The notes under the pieces are model-generated. The model was not told where the DNA came from, searched no databases, and saw nothing but the letters and a program-made list of their open reading frames with translations. Below, piece by piece: positions 49,452 to 58,383 of a stretch of DNA of 64,000 nucleotides. The position numbers were made by a program, and so were the translations under genes. This DNA is from Legionella nagasakiensis (GTDB lineage Bacteria > Pseudomonadota > Gammaproteobacteria > Legionellales > Legionellaceae): NCBI RefSeq assembly GCF_900639915.1, contig NZ_CAAAID010000007.1, positions 1-64,000 of the forward strand, in the 5' to 3' direction. Numbering within the stretch: position 1 is the stretch's first letter; each line of letters starts with the position of its first letter.

Positions 49452-49575
49452 CAGGACTTACGAAAAAGCCAGAAATCAAGGTAAAAAGACATTTTGACGA
49501 GAGGCTTTAGACTAACTAACTGATTGAATCAAAATGTCTTTTTAACGCAGAGATTGGAGTTTTTCGCAAGTCCTG
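49452..49575. repeat. 124-bp MITE-like inverted-repeat element
   Basis: The outer arms are CAGGACTTACGAAAAA (49452-49467) and TTTTTCGCAAGTCCTG (49560-49575), one mismatch. Inner arms AAAAAGACATTTTGA (49483-49497) and TCAAAATGTCTTTTT (49529-49543) are perfect. A half-length relative lies at 52888 and a worn one near 38202. No open frame is inside. A non-autonomous transposon derivative is the simplest reading. Confidence 0.75.
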
Positions 49576-49597
49576 AAGAATTTTGGAGTAAAAGCAA

Positions 49598-50038
49598 ATG
49601 AATAAACAATACCTTAGTGCAGTTGATATGTTAAAGATAGCGGCTGAACACGCTTATTGTGCGGAATATTTATTAAAACAAAATGCGGAAGTTCATCTGG
49701 ATAAACATCTTAGTATCGATGCACTTTTACCGATTATCTCATTAATTCATTTGGCTTTTGAATTAACTTTAAAAGCCTGTTTGCTGCATGAGCATCGACA
49801 AATAAGGCACTATAAGAATCTGATGGAGCTTGTTGAGCTCAATCATCATCTAGGTTTATCCAAAGAAGATTTAAAATTAATCACAACACTCTCGCGTCAA
49901 CAGGCATTTCGCAAGGGCACAGATTATATGCTTTGGGAAAACCGCCAGCAATTACATGCATTTTGCGAACAAACGATGCGCTTTTACGCCCGCTTGCAAG
50001 AATTAATGCCCTTAGAATTGCAAGTCGATTACCAATAA
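49598..50038 (+). CDS. small helical protein, possible HEPN-type domain
   Basis: A 146-residue, almost wholly helical protein. The order of conserved-looking features, a first helix (DMLKIAAEHAYCAEYLLK), a long second helix with IHLAFELTLKACLLHEH and a following RQIRHYKNLMELVEL, is reminiscent of HEPN domains, in which a helix pair carries an R-x4-6-H nuclease motif; no such motif is clearly present. It is preceded by GGAG and the 124-bp repeat. No antitoxin-like (MNT) gene lies beside it. Function is unknown; the HEPN call is weak. Confidence 0.4.
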   Translation: MNKQYLSAVDMLKIAAEHAYCAEYLLKQNAEVHLDKHLSIDALLPIISLIHLAFELTLKACLLHEHRQIRHYKNLMELVELNHHLGLSKEDLKLITTLSRQQAFRKGTDYMLWENRQQLHAFCEQTMRFYARLQELMPLELQVDYQ

Positions 50039-50130
50039 GCTTTATACCAGGGTCTGTTGACATTTCATTTTGCGAAACTCAACGACTCCTTCCTTTCATA
50101 AGGCAATGTTGCATCAATCAATCTTTTAAA

Positions 50131-50169
50131 TTCCTCCCTTTTTAAAGGGAGGTTAGAAGAGATTTTTTT
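50131..50169. repeat. REP-like palindrome, copy 3 of 3
   Basis: TTCCTCCCTTTTTAAAGGGAGG is a near-perfect palindrome followed by TTAGAAGAGATTTTTTT. The same pattern occurs at 41360-41390 (CCCCCTTTTTTAAAGGGAGG then TTAAGAG) and, degraded, at 43380-43417 (CTCCCTTGATTAAAGGAAGG then TTGGAAGGGATTTTT). All three are intergenic and in one orientation. Confidence 0.7.
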
Positions 50170-50180
50170 AATGAAATACC

Positions 50181-51977
50181 CTAACCATGATCACTTATGC
50201 GCTCCGCCATCCCTTGCTTAAATTGCCCCCAAGCAAGAATACGAGCAATCTGCCCATTAGGATTTAAATACAATATGCCACTTTTATCACTAACACCCAT
50301 TGCCGGGAATAGCAATAATTGATTCAACTGTCTTGATAAAGCATAACTATCCATTCCCAAAGCATACAAACGATTATAGCTATTATATTGCTCAGGCCAA
50401 TGCTTATGCCCCATATGATGATTAAATACCCAAGGCATATCGCAGAATATAACACCGTTTAAATCACGATCTTTCATGGAGTTGGGCGTTCCAGCATAGA
50501 CGCTGGATGTCGCATACACAGGAACATCCCCCGCATAATAATATTGCAGCAATGGCACGATTTGCCGTGCTTTGCTGGGATAAGCAAGAAGAAAGATCAT
50601 ATCAAAATCCTGTCTTCTTCTTGGGGTGGATTCAATATTACGACCCAACAGTTGTTTTAATTGCTTTTTACGTGCTTCGCTATCAGTAATATGCAGAAAA
50701 TCACGAACAGAGGCATTAAGATTTTCATTTGCATGATAACGCAACGCGTCAATAATGCGACCTCCATTGGCTTGCCATTGGCTAGAAAAAGCAGCAACGA
50801 TCTCATCTCCCCAACTACCTTCGGGTGCTATAATTAATGCTCTAACATAACCATTTTTACGCGTCTTGGCAGCGACTTGTCTTGCCTCATTACTTGGCGA
50901 AAGCCCAAATTGATAAGCATTATTTTTTGTCGCTGAATTCAAATCATTAAGTAATAAAGTGGGTACTGGATGCTCCATCGCTGCAACGGCAGCAACATCC
51001 ATTTTAGTTAATGGACCAACAATATAATCTGCTCCTTCAGATATAGCCTGTTGATAAAGTGCGGCTGCATTAGCAGCATTTGTATTATAAAAACGTATTT
51101 TAACATGGCCGGCTTCCTTGCTGGCAGAATAGGCAGCCATAAATCCATCTTTAACCGCATGACCCGGTCCTGCAAGCGGTCCTGATAACGGTAAGAGTAA
51201 TGCCATGTTTTTGGGCGGCAAAAATAAACGCCGCTCAGCATCAGTCCTCTGTAAGATAGAATGAGCAGAATGATTTGGATAGTCCTCTTGCCATGTTGCA
51301 AGCGCAGCCAGCATTGCTTGTGGTTGATCATAATCGTGTCTTGAAATAAGAGCTAGTTGCATCCACCCTTTTAATTCAGAATCATCTGGTGCTTCAATAG
51401 CCAAGGTGTTGAGTTCGGCAGGAGGCAAGGTTGTCAGCGTCAACCAAAGGGCACGAAGATTATTTGCTCTCGATGCTTCATCTGGCAACAGATGTTCCAG
51501 TTTAATCCGCTCGCCAACAGACTCTGTTGCATTGCCCGTGCTCTGATAAGCTTGGGCCAGCATTTCATGAAACTGTGCCTGGTAATAAATAGGCATACTG
51601 GCTACTGACTGAACCTTTGCCAGTCGATTTAGGGCTGAACGCGGTTGCTCAAGAATTAAATCGATTTTTGCTAACAGCAAGTCCTTTTCGTCGGTCAATT
51701 CACCTGATAAATGTTTCATTCGCAATAAAATCGTGCGGCCTTGCCGCCACTGTCCATCATAAATCAAACGGCCAGCAGCCTTCATCAATAACGATTGCTG
51801 CGCCTCGCCGGTCTGATTTTTTGCTAAAGCCAGATAAGCAGCAGCCGGCATCGTATAGGGACTTGCTAATTGTTGATTAACCTGTAAATGACTGTCGGTT
51901 ACTTTCGTACAGCATGAAAGTACTAAGACGCAACAAAAAATGAAAACCCATTTAATTAAAAGAGAATTTGACAGCAT
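50181..51977 (-). CDS. lpoA: penicillin-binding protein activator LpoA
   Basis: An outer-membrane lipoprotein that activates PBP1A from outside the peptidoglycan. The signal peptide ends in VLSC with the lipidated cysteine at residue 22 (a second Cys follows). The N-terminal part (30-245) is a helical TPR-like domain. The C-terminal part (255-598) is a periplasmic-binding-protein-like fold starting KNMALLLPLSGPLAGPGHAVKDGFMAAY, typical of LpoA. The length of 598 is in the family range. In E. coli lpoA is divergent from rsmI and followed by yraN-diaA-dolP. Here it is still divergent from rsmI (55-bp gap), but the other three are 31 kb away. Confidence 0.9.
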   Translation of the reverse strand: MLSNSLLIKWVFIFCCVLVLSCCTKVTDSHLQVNQQLASPYTMPAAAYLALAKNQTGEAQQSLLMKAAGRLIYDGQWRQGRTILLRMKHLSGELTDEKDLLLAKIDLILEQPRSALNRLAKVQSVASMPIYYQAQFHEMLAQAYQSTGNATESVGERIKLEHLLPDEASRANNLRALWLTLTTLPPAELNTLAIEAPDDSELKGWMQLALISRHDYDQPQAMLAALATWQEDYPNHSAHSILQRTDAERRLFLPPKNMALLLPLSGPLAGPGHAVKDGFMAAYSASKEAGHVKIRFYNTNAANAAALYQQAISEGADYIVGPLTKMDVAAVAAMEHPVPTLLLNDLNSATKNNAYQFGLSPSNEARQVAAKTRKNGYVRALIIAPEGSWGDEIVAAFSSQWQANGGRIIDALRYHANENLNASVRDFLHITDSEARKKQLKQLLGRNIESTPRRRQDFDMIFLLAYPSKARQIVPLLQYYYAGDVPVYATSSVYAGTPNSMKDRDLNGVIFCDMPWVFNHHMGHKHWPEQYNSYNRLYALGMDSYALSRQLNQLLLFPAMGVSDKSGILYLNPNGQIARILAWGQFKQGMAERISDHG

Positions 51978-52032
51978 GAATTTTATCCAAAATCATATGC
52001 ACAGAAAAAATTAGAACGAAAGAGAATAAACC

Positions 52033-52881
52033 ATGACCGCCAGTTCAGCAACAACTCCAGGCAAGCTCTATATTGTTGCAACACCCATCGGCAATCTTAC
52101 TGATATGAGTGAGAGAGCTATAAAAACATTGCAATCCGTCGACTTAATTCTTGCTGAAGACACTCGGCACTCGCAACCGCTACTCACCGCGTTGGGTATA
52201 AAAAAACCGATGAGATCACTGCACGCACACAATGAAGCGAGCCAAAGCGAACAATTTATCTTTACCCTACTCCAAGGACAATCTTTAGCCTTAATTAGTG
52301 ATGCAGGAACTCCTTTAATCAGTGATCCCGGTTTTCCTCTCGTTAAACTAGCTCATGAAAAAAACATTTCCGTCGTGCCAATTCCTGGTGCCTGCGCGCT
52401 GATAGCGGCTCTTTCCGCAGCAGGCGTTTCCTGTGATACATTCACTTTTGCCGGATTTTTGCCGGCAAAACAAATAGCCAGGTGCCAAAAATTAGAAAAA
52501 CTGAAATCTTACGAGCATACCCTGGTTTTTTATGAATCCACTCATCGCATTCTAGAGTGCATTAAGGACATTGCTGCAATTTTTGGTGAAACAACAGAAA
52601 TCGTCTTGGCTAAAGAATTAACTAAATCATTTGAACGCTTTATCTCGGGAAATTTTACACACATCATGGAATGGCTACAGGCAGATAAAAACCATATTAA
52701 AGGGGAGTTTGTCTTAATTCTTCCACCAAGAGCCGTTGAAAAAGACAAAAAGAACTATGAAGATACTTTATCCATTCTCTTAGCTGAACTTCCACTCAAA
52801 CAAGCAGTGAAAATCACATCACAGTTAACGAAAGCCAATAAAAATGAATTATATAAAATAGCGCTGGATTTACAAAAATAA
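52033..52881 (+). CDS. rsmI: 16S rRNA (cytidine-2'-O) methyltransferase RsmI
   Basis: RsmI methylates C1402 of 16S rRNA. The 282-residue protein has the SPOUT-unrelated tetrapyrrole-methylase fold: GKLYIVATPIGNLTDMSERAIKTL (11-34), LILAEDTRHSQPLL, SLRALHAHNE-like SLHAHNEASQ and ISDAGTPLISDPGFPLVK near 90-107, and GACALIAALSAAGV. The C-terminal extension (about 235-282) is present. It has no ribosome-binding site stronger than GAAAGAGAA. Its divergent partner is lpoA. A half-copy of the MITE-like repeat sits 7 bp past its stop. Confidence 0.94.
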   Translation: MTASSATTPGKLYIVATPIGNLTDMSERAIKTLQSVDLILAEDTRHSQPLLTALGIKKPMRSLHAHNEASQSEQFIFTLLQGQSLALISDAGTPLISDPGFPLVKLAHEKNISVVPIPGACALIAALSAAGVSCDTFTFAGFLPAKQIARCQKLEKLKSYEHTLVFYESTHRILECIKDIAAIFGETTEIVLAKELTKSFERFISGNFTHIMEWLQADKNHIKGEFVLILPPRAVEKDKKNYEDTLSILLAELPLKQAVKITSQLTKANKNELYKIALDLQK

Positions 52882-52887
52882 AAGTGT

Positions 52888-52930
52888 CAGGACTTACAAA
52901 AACCCCCAATCTCTGCATTAAAAAGAGAAA
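52888..52930. repeat. half-copy of the MITE-like element
   Basis: CAGGACTTACAAAAACCCCC followed by AATCTCTGCATTAAAAAGAG is the right arm of the 49.5-kb element (in reverse orientation) with a few substitutions. The other arm is missing. It lies between rsmI and the 495-residue protein gene. Confidence 0.65.
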
Positions 52931-52942
52931 TACGCATGGCAG

Positions 52943-54430
52943 CTAGCAACAACATAAGTATTGCCTAGCTTCTTCTTCAATCCCTTCTTCTTTTTTCTCC
53001 ACAATAGGAGAAGGCAAAGCTGGTTTACTGGGTTGATTAAAATAGCCTTTTCCGCACTCATACCCAATAAACAACACCGTCAATACAATCGCAGCTGGCC
53101 AGGAAACCGCAAAGGTAGCCATAATTAACAAAGGCATCACCGTATTTTTAACCATGGACATCATGAAAGCGCTGCGAGCTTCTTCCATTTCATGCAAAGC
53201 GTGCGAACTATCTTTTCCCGTTTGTTCAGCTCGCTGCAATAGCAAGCTTTTTTCATGATATTTTCCATACGCATCGGCAGAAATGTACATAGCAATGCCT
53301 ATCACGCAAACGAAAAAGCAAGCTGGAACAGCCACAGGAGAAGCCAATAAAAGAGAGGCAGAAAACCCAGTCATCAACAGGACTGCTGCAGAAATATTAA
53401 ACCAATACGTTGTATTCGTCGCTTGCCAATGAATATCAAGCTCGGCCAACTGTTCATCAAGCAATTGACAACGTTCACGGTCATCAGCATAGCTTGCCTT
53501 TTCGTGAAGGTATTGTTCTTTTTTAAGCAAATAGTCTTGTTCAGCAAGCCATCGCCGATAGAAAAGCAAAGAAACATCAAACAATAGAAATCCTGCGGTT
53601 ATCCAATTAGCCACCGGAGCAGAGATATTAAAGTACATCGAATAATTGGTGAGGCCATTAACTACACCCCAAACCATATCATTCAGAAGATCGCAATGCC
53701 TTTTGCTCAGCTCTTGGGAAAATCTTTCTTTTAAGGATAACGATTTTTCAGCGTCCGAAGGAAAAAACGTATGTTTAAGGATCATGCCAATATTGATGGC
53801 AAAACGCGCAGCGAATACCCCGACGCTAAGCATATTAAAAACACCAGCCGGCTTATCTAAGGTAGATAACATATCACCAATATCAATCTTCTCCAGGAAC
53901 GATGAACCCTGAATCATGACCAGCAATTGCTTTAATGTTAAGCGGGAAAAAACCAGCTGCATTCGGGTAATATTAGTCAATGAAACCCAATCGCGTATTT
54001 TTGAACTATGTTTTGGCGTGCTCGCCAATTCACCCAAATCATGACTAAACCGATTTTGCCAAGACTGAATGATTGAGGCTTCTGGAAACGTTCCCTTTTC
54101 ATAAAAATAGGCGATTTCTTCACCTAATTTACGATATTTTTCCGCCTGATCAAATTTACCATAAGCTTGGTAATAAGATTGCAACATTAAGCTGCAGTAA
54201 TAACAATAAAGCCAAAAAGCTTCGCGATTTTCAGCGTTTTTCTTAAGACTAGCAAATAAATGATTAAATTCTTGTTCTATAAGGAATCGATTTCTGGCAA
54301 GAAAATCATATTCTTTCTCAGAGGCTCGAACGCGAACGGTTTCGATGGAATTAACTGAAGAAGAAAAAAAACCTTGTTTGTCCAAAGTAAAGGGTCTGTA
54401 TTGCGCAGTTTCAGCCATCGTATCCCCCAT
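52943..54430 (-). CDS. 495-residue membrane and coiled-coil protein ending in Cys-Cys-Cys
   Basis: A paralogue of the gene at 45.1 kb. The N-terminal region (about 1-165) is helical and charged. A membrane cluster (about 190-295) has MLSVGVFAARFAINIGMILKHT, CDLLNDMVWGVVNGL and VANWITAGFLLFDVSLLFYRR. A short coiled-coil part (about 300-340) and two more membrane clusters (about 345-390, 440-470) follow. The tail is acidic and ends EARQYLCCC. Three terminal cysteines are unusual; in eukaryotic cells such ends can be lipidated. Family and function unknown; the similarity to the other protein is seen, the effector idea is inferred. The ATG has GGGGGATACG upstream. Confidence 0.6.
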   Translation of the reverse strand: MGDTMAETAQYRPFTLDKQGFFSSSVNSIETVRVRASEKEYDFLARNRFLIEQEFNHLFASLKKNAENREAFWLYCYYCSLMLQSYYQAYGKFDQAEKYRKLGEEIAYFYEKGTFPEASIIQSWQNRFSHDLGELASTPKHSSKIRDWVSLTNITRMQLVFSRLTLKQLLVMIQGSSFLEKIDIGDMLSTLDKPAGVFNMLSVGVFAARFAINIGMILKHTFFPSDAEKSLSLKERFSQELSKRHCDLLNDMVWGVVNGLTNYSMYFNISAPVANWITAGFLLFDVSLLFYRRWLAEQDYLLKKEQYLHEKASYADDRERCQLLDEQLAELDIHWQATNTTYWFNISAAVLLMTGFSASLLLASPVAVPACFFVCVIGIAMYISADAYGKYHEKSLLLQRAEQTGKDSSHALHEMEEARSAFMMSMVKNTVMPLLIMATFAVSWPAAIVLTVLFIGYECGKGYFNQPSKPALPSPIVEKKEEGIEEEARQYLCCC

Positions 54431-54612
54431 AAAAAATGGACAAAACGTTAAAAATAATAACTTACATCTTGTTTAATTCCAGATCAAGTGTTTATGTGCT
54501 TATTTTTTTCATATTGAGTTATGACAAACAATCCGTTTACCATAGGAACTTATTTTTCATTAAAAGGACTAGAGACGAAGGCATGTCTTCAAAGGTTAGG
54601 AGGGATCAACCC

Positions 54613-55956
54613 TTATTTACCGATACAAAAACTGGAAAAAATTTTTCCAAGAAGATCATCGGGAGTAAATTCACCGGTAATTTCACAAAGCGATTGATGG
54701 GCCAAACGCAAATCGTCTGCAAGTAATTCACCCGCACGATGAATGGTTAATTGTTCTTGTCCAGCTAACAATAAAGATTTTGCTTCATCCAATGCTTGCA
54801 AATGCCTTCTTCTTGCTAGAAACAGGCCTTCAGTCGGCTGATAGCCAACCACCTCTTTTATTTTAGCCTTTAATAATAGCAAACCATCGCCTGATTTAGC
54901 GGAAAGATAAACGACATTTTCTTCTTGTTTTGCAGAAAGGCCAAGCGCGTCAATTTTGTTAAAAACACGAATGATAGGCACATCTAATGGCAATATGGCA
55001 CCAATTTCATGACTTAATGAATTGATTTCATGACTTTCTAACGTAGCATCAATCACTAACAGAACACAATCCGCACGGCTTACCTCGTGCCAGGCACGTC
55101 TTATTCCTTCTCGTTCAACAAGATCATCGCTATCTCGCAATCCAGCAGTATCAATGAGATGAACTGGAATTTCATCAAGCAATATGTGCTCTCGCATCAC
55201 ATCTCGCGTTGTTCCAGCTACTTCAGTAACAATAGCGACTTCTCGTTCAGCCAATCCATTGATCAAGGTAGATTTACCGGCATTTGGTCGGCCTGCTATA
55301 ACTACAGAAAGCCCTTCACGTATCATTGCACCTTGTCCGGCACTTTTACGGATAACTTCTAGCTCATGAATCAAATGATTCAGCATGGATGCTATTTTAC
55401 CGTCATTAAGAAAATCAATTTCCTCTTCTGGAAAATCAATAGCCGCTTCTACATACAAACGCAAATTAATTAACTTCTCGTTTAATGCAGCAATTTTCTT
55501 AGAAAAATCGCCTTGTAGAGAACGAATAGCCATTCGAGCAGCAGTTTGCGAACTAGCATGGATCAAATCAGCGATGGCTTCCGCCTGAGTCAAATCAATC
55601 TTATTGTTAAGAAAAGCACGCTCCGAAAATTCGCCAGGCTTTGCAATTCGTGCGCCAAGCAAAATACACACGTGTAATAAATGATCCAAGACCATGGGTG
55701 CGCCATGCACTTGCAGTTCAATAACGTCTTCACCAGTAAAAGAGTGAGGGCTCTTGAAGAAGAGAAGAATGCCTTTATCAATCAATTCATGATTTGTATC
55801 AAAAAAAGAGCAATAAATAGCTTGTCGTGGGTTAAACTGTGGCTGATTTGTTAAATGCAGGGCAATTGAATAAGCGTTGGGTCCAGAAAGACGAATAATG
55901 CCTACTCCACCACGACCTGGCGGAGTAGCAATTGCAGCGATGGTATCCACAACCAT
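54613..55956 (-). CDS. mnmE: tRNA modification GTPase MnmE
   Basis: The GTPase partner of MnmG in making cmnm5U34 in tRNA. The 447-residue protein shows the N-terminal folate-binding domain ([22 protein letters not shown], then [11 protein letters not shown] and [32 protein letters not shown]), the GTPase with [15 protein letters not shown] (224-238), [11 protein letters not shown] and DTAGLR, and the C-terminal end FCIGK with the conserved cysteine. It stands directly before yidC (0 bp gap), the usual rpmH-rnpA-yidD-yidC-mnmE order. Confidence 0.97.
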   Translation of the reverse strand: MVVDTIAAIATPPGRGGVGIIRLSGPNAYSIALHLTNQPQFNPRQAIYCSFFDTNHELIDKGILLFFKSPHSFTGEDVIELQVHGAPMVLDHLLHVCILLGARIAKPGEFSERAFLNNKIDLTQAEAIADLIHASSQTAARMAIRSLQGDFSKKIAALNEKLINLRLYVEAAIDFPEEEIDFLNDGKIASMLNHLIHELEVIRKSAGQGAMIREGLSVVIAGRPNAGKSTLINGLAEREVAIVTEVAGTTRDVMREHILLDEIPVHLIDTAGLRDSDDLVEREGIRRAWHEVSRADCVLLVIDATLESHEINSLSHEIGAILPLDVPIIRVFNKIDALGLSAKQEENVVYLSAKSGDGLLLLKAKIKEVVGYQPTEGLFLARRRHLQALDEAKSLLLAGQEQLTIHRAGELLADDLRLAHQSLCEITGEFTPDDLLGKIFSSFCIGK

Positions 55957-57624
55957 TTATTTTACAGTAGCTAATTTTTTTTGCGGCTTATCATCGCTGT
56001 ATTTACGGGTAATGTACCATTGTTGCAGGATCGATAAGCTGTTATTCACAATCCAGTACAATACTAGACCCGCGGGAAAATTCCAGAATAGCGCGGTAAA
56101 TAGAACGGGTAAAAACATCATGATTTTGGCCTGCATAGGATCAGGCGGTGCTGGATTCAGTTTTTGTTGAATAAGCATGGTTGCTCCCATGATCACAGGC
56201 AATACATGATAAGGATCTGCAGCAGCGAGGTCTTTTATCCAAAAAATGAAAGGAGCTTGCCTTAATTCCACACTCTCTAATAAGACCCAGTAAAGAGCAA
56301 TAAAGACTGGAATCTGAATGATGATGGGTAAACAACCACCCAAAGGATTCACTTTTTCTTGGCGATACAGCTCCATCGTTGCCTGGCTTATTTTAGCCTT
56401 ATCATCGCCATAACGCTCCTTCAATGCCTGCATTTTTGGCTGTAATTTACGCATAGAAGCCATTGATTTGTAACTGGTTGCAGACAAGCGATAAAACGCT
56501 AGTTTAATCAGCACCGTAACCAAGACAATGGACCATCCCCAATTTCCTACCACTGAATAAATAGCTTTCATAATGGAAAAAAGCAACGATGAAAGGAACC
56601 ATAACCAACCGTAATCAACCGTCATATCAAGTCCTGGGGCGATGGCCTTCAGAACACTGGTTATCTCCGGGCCAACATATAACCTGGATCCGGTTTCTTC
56701 TTTTTCTCCTGGCGCTATTATGAGGGGTTGACTTACTGAACCAATGGTAAAATCATTGGCAAAAGAACGTGTATAAAAGCGATTTTTGCTTTCAGCATCT
56801 GGAACCCAGGCACTAAGGAAATAATGCTGCTGCATCGCTACCCATCCACCTTTGGCCTCAACATCCAGATTGCTTTTAGTCATGTCCTTAAAGGTAACTT
56901 TCTGATAACGATGCTGGCCTGGATTTGAATAAGATGCACCGGTGTAAGAACCAATGTGAAACATGCTCGATTGATCTTCTTTTGGCGAGCTTTGTAAAAG
57001 CTGCGTATTCATATACCCTTTCCAGGTTGTAGAACCTTCATTGGTTAGCAAATACCGAACTTCGATGAGATAGCTGCCTTTGGAAAAAACAAACTCTTTA
57101 ATGGCCGTAAGACCATCAGCGCTTTTTCCCTGCAAAGTCACCACCAATTTTTCCTCATCAGCAGGTAACTGGTATTGTTGTTTTGCAGTGGTAAACTCAA
57201 AATCAACGTTTTTTACTTTCTGCTCACTGACAACAAACAAACTGCTGTTGGCAACATAACGTTCTCCTGCATTGCTCTGCAGCAAAGTAAAGGGTTTATC
57301 TTTTTCCTCAACACTAACAGGATAGTCAAGTAACTGTGCACCAATAATATCCCCTTGCTGCAAATCAATAGCAACATTTAATACATCCGTTTTTACCTTA
57401 ATCGTTTTTGATTTTTCCGTGTTTTTTTCATGGTCAACCATTATCCGTGTTTCTGATGGCTCTTCTGCAGCTATCGTTGGCAGCAGAGGATTGTCCGATG
57501 CTGTTTCAGCAGCCATTCTATTTTGAGGGACAGCTTGAGGAGGATAATCCGCCTGCCAACTGCTCCACAGCGAATAAACAACAAAAGCTAATGCTGCATA
57601 TAAAATTACACGTCTAATATCCAT
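55957..57624 (-). CDS. yidC: membrane protein insertase YidC
   Basis: YidC inserts and folds inner-membrane proteins, alone or with Sec. The 555-residue protein has the gammaproteobacterial layout: helix 1 ([21 protein letters not shown]), a large periplasmic beta-super-sandwich (about 50-330), then five helices with [18 protein letters not shown] (carrying the conserved groove arginine region) and [48 protein letters not shown]. It begins with an overlap (TAATG) with the yidD stop, so the two are coupled. Confidence 0.96.
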   Translation of the reverse strand: MDIRRVILYAALAFVVYSLWSSWQADYPPQAVPQNRMAAETASDNPLLPTIAAEEPSETRIMVDHEKNTEKSKTIKVKTDVLNVAIDLQQGDIIGAQLLDYPVSVEEKDKPFTLLQSNAGERYVANSSLFVVSEQKVKNVDFEFTTAKQQYQLPADEEKLVVTLQGKSADGLTAIKEFVFSKGSYLIEVRYLLTNEGSTTWKGYMNTQLLQSSPKEDQSSMFHIGSYTGASYSNPGQHRYQKVTFKDMTKSNLDVEAKGGWVAMQQHYFLSAWVPDAESKNRFYTRSFANDFTIGSVSQPLIIAPGEKEETGSRLYVGPEITSVLKAIAPGLDMTVDYGWLWFLSSLLFSIMKAIYSVVGNWGWSIVLVTVLIKLAFYRLSATSYKSMASMRKLQPKMQALKERYGDDKAKISQATMELYRQEKVNPLGGCLPIIIQIPVFIALYWVLLESVELRQAPFIFWIKDLAAADPYHVLPVIMGATMLIQQKLNPAPPDPMQAKIMMFLPVLFTALFWNFPAGLVLYWIVNNSLSILQQWYITRKYSDDKPQKKLATVK

Positions 57625-57845
57625 TAAAGCTTCTCTTCATTATTAGGTAATACAGGGTCATATCCACCGGGAGACCATGGGTGGCAGCGTAATAACCGCC
57701 GACATGCCAACCACAAGCCTTTACTGATTCCATAGTGTTCGACAGCCTGCAAAGCATATTGAGAACAACTAGGATAAAAGCGACAACAAGGTTTTATGAG
57801 TGGGCTAAGCAAGTATTGGTAAAGCCGGATAGGAGCACAAATCAT
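57624..57845 (-). CDS. yidD: membrane protein insertion efficiency factor YidD
   Basis: A 73-residue protein helping YidC. ATG 57845 was chosen: it overlaps the rnpA stop as ATGA and gives the family's normal start ([31 protein letters not shown]). Two in-frame ATGs upstream (57854, 57875) would add residues inside rnpA. The conserved [11 protein letters not shown] with its paired cysteines and the [12 protein letters not shown] end are complete. Confidence 0.92.
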   Translation of the reverse strand: MICAPIRLYQYLLSPLIKPCCRFYPSCSQYALQAVEHYGISKGLWLACRRLLRCHPWSPGGYDPVLPNNEEKL

Positions 57846-58186
57846 TTTTTGCATAAAGCCGTTAATTTGTCCCATGCTTTATCCAATTTATTGATTAAAA
57901 TAGAATTTTCCGCCTTAGCGGCGCCATGCCTAGCTAAAATAACCACATCTATTGCTGGTAATTGCCGTACACGGAACGTTTCACGCAAAATACGTTTCAA
58001 TCGATTCCTGTCATGCGCTTTCGCAACGTTTTTTTTTGATAATGCCAAACCAAGCCGAGCATAACCCATGGCATTATTTCTGTATAAGAAAATGAATTCT
58101 GAAGTCATCATTTTCATTGCCTGTTTAAAAACAAAATCATATTCGCTTTTTTTTAACAAGCGCTTTGCTTTAGTAAAACAGTACAC
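57842..58186 (-). CDS. rnpA: ribonuclease P protein component
   Basis: The basic protein subunit of RNase P, which trims the 5' end of tRNAs. The 114-residue product starts at GTG 58186, immediately after the rpmH stop (TAAGTG). The central RNR motif with its basic helix (AKAHDRNRLKRILRETFRV, about 54-72) is intact, and the LGLALSKKNV strand precedes it. Direct coupling to rpmH is the conserved bacterial arrangement. Confidence 0.94.
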   Translation of the reverse strand: MYCFTKAKRLLKKSEYDFVFKQAMKMMTSEFIFLYRNNAMGYARLGLALSKKNVAKAHDRNRLKRILRETFRVRQLPAIDVVILARHGAAKAENSILINKLDKAWDKLTALCKK

Positions 58187-58321
58187 TTAGGCAGATAAGC
58201 GCTTACGTCCTTTAGCGCGACGGCGTTTGATAACCAAGCGACCAGAACGTGTTGCCATGCGTGCACGAAAACCATGATCTCGTTTGCGCTTTAAATTACT
58301 GGGTTGAAAAGTGCGTTTCAT
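58187..58321 (-). CDS. rpmH: 50S ribosomal protein L34
   Basis: A 44-residue, very basic ribosomal protein. It begins [20 protein letters not shown], continues [20 protein letters not shown] and ends RLSA, matching L34 along its whole length. The ATG at 58321 has AGGTT upstream. It is the first gene after the origin gap on this strand, and its promoter is at 58355-58383. Confidence 0.97.
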   Translation of the reverse strand: MKRTFQPSNLKRKRDHGFRARMATRSGRLVIKRRRAKGRKRLSA

Positions 58322-58354
58322 GATGAACCTGCAATTAATTTTTCAAAGTGGGCA

Positions 58355-58383
58355 ATGATAGATAACTTTACACGGACTGTCAA
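58355..58383 (-). promoter_or_regulatory. strong sigma-70 promoter of rpmH-rnpA
   Basis: On the minus strand a perfect -35 TTGACA (58383-58378) and -10 TATCAT (58360-58355) are 17 bases apart. They read toward rpmH with a leader of about 25-30 bases. The hexamers lie close to the putative oriC, so transcription from here could affect the origin. Confidence 0.75.

Noticed and set aside
49598-50038. HEPN-MNT toxin-antitoxin module
   Set aside because: No R-x4-6-H nuclease motif and no MNT-type partner gene next to it.
54436-54726. 96-codon plus-strand frame between the 495-residue gene and mnmE
   Set aside because: Its last third is antisense to the mnmE 3' end, it has no ribosome-binding site, and its composition looks like untranslated AT-rich DNA.
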